Source: Xinfangfangia pollutisoli (lineage in GTDB: Bacteria; Pseudomonadota; Alphaproteobacteria; Rhodobacterales; Rhodobacteraceae). Taken from it: a stretch of DNA of 64,000 nucleotides. The notes under the pieces are model-generated. The model worked only from the letters and a program-made list of their open reading frames with translations. It ran no database searches and was not told the origin of the DNA. Both the position numbers and the translations under genes were made by a program. Below are positions 63,169 to 64,000 of the stretch, in pieces. Location: positions 123,832 through 187,831 of the forward strand of contig NZ_JAICBZ010000002.1 in the NCBI RefSeq assembly GCF_020179405.1. Direction: 5' to 3'. How positions within the stretch are numbered: the stretch's first letter is position 1; every line of letters begins with the position of its first letter.

Positions 63169-64000
63169 CAACGCCCGGTTTCGAAGGCAGTTTCCTGGGC
63201 GCGCAGGACAAGATCAGCCCGCTTGCCATCATGGAATGCAAGATCTGCTGGACGCCCTATGACCCGGCCGAAGGCGATGACAGCCGCCAGATCAGCCCCG
63301 GCACCGCCTTTCTGGCCCTGCCCGAAGACTGGACCTGCCCGGGCTGTTCCGCCCCCAAGGCGCAATTCCTGGTGCGCGAGGATCCGGGCGCCCTGTCGTC
63401 GCAGCTTGCCGCCGAGATCGACCGCCGCGCCAGCCTGCTGGTCGCCGATTTCCGCGAAATCTTCCATTCCAAGATGCGCGACCTGCCGATGGTCAATCAG
63501 GCCCTGCATGTCGAGGCGGTCAGCTTCCAGCCGCATGAGGAAGGCATTCTGGGCGTCTTGATCGCGCCCTGGTTCATGAACCTGGTCCTGCTGCCGCGCG
63601 AAGGCCGCCCGGCGCTGAAGGCGGGCGAGAAAGAGATGATCCGCTTCCCCTCGGGCGAATACGAATTCATCCACAACGCGCGCGAGATGACGGGGCCCTA
63701 TCTGGCCTGCTCGCTGTTCTCGCCGATGGGCGATTTTACCTCGCAATTGCAGGCGGTCGATGTGGGCCGGGCGATCATGGTCGAACTGTTCAAGCCGGAA
63801 AACCGCGGCGAAACCGACCGCGCGGCCGAGATCCGCGCCGCCGCCGAATCTGCAGCCGAAGCCGCGGCCGCGCTCGCTGATCCCGCCGCCGCCGCGCCGG
63901 ATGGCGAAGACACGGCCCCCAGCCGCCGTCGCAGTCGAAGATCACCAGGTCGATCGGGGCGGTCATGCGGCGCTCCTGCGGGAGGGGGCAAATTCCTTGG
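63165..64000 (+). CDS. hupJ: Rubredoxin-HupJ fusion protein, 3' end disrupted and partial
   Basis: Open to the window end (at least 278 residues). The N-terminal rubredoxin has cysteines 25, 28, 58 and 61 (ECKIC, then WTCPGCSAPK). The HybE/HupJ domain follows (SLLVADFREIFHSKMRDLPMVN, APWFMNLVLLP). The fused form is known from Rhodobacter. After the Ala/Glu-rich tail and SRRR (about 63932) the frame continues over the 5' end of an oppositely oriented HAD gene, so the last residues are not HupJ. It would assist small-subunit assembly. Confidence 0.88.
   Translation, partial: MTTPGFEGSFLGAQDKISPLAIMECKICWTPYDPAEGDDSRQISPGTAFLALPEDWTCPGCSAPKAQFLVREDPGALSSQLAAEIDRRASLLVADFREIFHSKMRDLPMVNQALHVEAVSFQPHEEGILGVLIAPWFMNLVLLPREGRPALKAGEKEMIRFPSGEYEFIHNAREMTGPYLACSLFSPMGDFTSQLQAVDVGRAIMVELFKPENRGETDRAAEIRAAAESAAEAAAALADPAAAAPDGEDTAPSRRRSRRSPGRSGRSCGAPAGGGKFL
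63925..63966 (-). pseudogene. 5' fragment of a HAD-superfamily phosphatase gene
   Basis: On the minus strand the ATG at 63966 has GCAGGAGC upstream and reads MTAPIDLVIFDCDG, the textbook N-terminus and motif I of HAD phosphatases of the beta-phosphoglucomutase type. The expected VLVDSE does not follow. Instead the frame enters antisense hupJ. Only 14 codons remain. Confidence 0.7.

Noticed and set aside
63698..63991. 97-codon minus-strand open frame over the end of hupJ
   Set aside because: Antisense to hupJ in a different frame from the HAD start at 63966; Ala/Ser-rich with no family features.

Overview
The window reads as chromosome of a high-GC alphaproteobacterium of the Rhodobacter/Paracoccus type (Rhodobacterales). 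The support is a Rhodobacter-type 5-aminolevulinate synthase with an FNR-type site upstream, a recA gene with the alphaproteobacterial direct-repeat SOS box (GTTC-N7-GTTC), an HU protein with a long Ala/Pro/Lys-rich N-terminus, and a hup block in the Rhodobacter order. No rRNA, CRISPR array, insertion sequence or phage gene was seen.

Layout. (1) 1-13.3 kb: surface polysaccharide locus. A leftward run carries ugd, a membrane glycosyltransferase, the CDP-glucose pathway genes rfbF and rfbG, an RmlC-type epimerase, an NDP-sugar reductase, a family-2 glycosyltransferase, an acyltransferase and a flippase cut by the window edge. manC and manB (GDP-mannose) lie upstream and an ExoY-type initiating sugar transferase is divergent. 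Together they make nucleotide sugars, start the repeat unit on lipid, extend, acylate and flip it. (2) 13.4-38.4 kb: mostly housekeeping genes (class II amidotransferase, alaS, recA, ispG, rodZ-like, hemA, lon, HU, tgt) mixed with small metabolic genes and three tRNAs (Asp-GTC, Val-TAC, Val-CAC). A dehalogenase there keeps the full known residue set of fluoroacetate dehalogenases. (3) 38.4-43.7 kb: a TetR regulator with a perfect 24-bp operator and an RND efflux adaptor/pump pair without an outer-membrane channel.

(4) 43.8-59.4 kb: a leftward operon of about 15.6 kb. It encodes a molybdenum hydroxylase, an iron-sulfur reductase of the 6-hydroxynicotinate reductase family, an ApbE-like UPF0280 protein, an AA_synth (DUF1185) protein, an integral membrane protein, a complete Liv-type ABC importer with a Tat-exported binding protein, and both ATP-dependent hydantoinase/oxoprolinase subunits (HyuA, HyuB). 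The gene set suggests uptake, hydroxylation, ring reduction and ring opening of an N-heterocycle, possibly nicotinate-like. This is the best candidate here for an undescribed system.

(5) 59.3-64.0 kb: a rightward [NiFe]-hydrogenase accessory block, hupE-C-D-F-G-H-J, without the structural genes hupS and hupL. Both edges look like breakpoints. On the left, only the last dozen codons of hupL remain, fused head-on to a molybdenum hydroxylase gene that has lost its normal 5' end. On the right, hupJ runs into the first 14 codons of an oppositely oriented HAD-phosphatase gene. The block is either a real rearrangement or an assembly chimera, and read-level data would decide.
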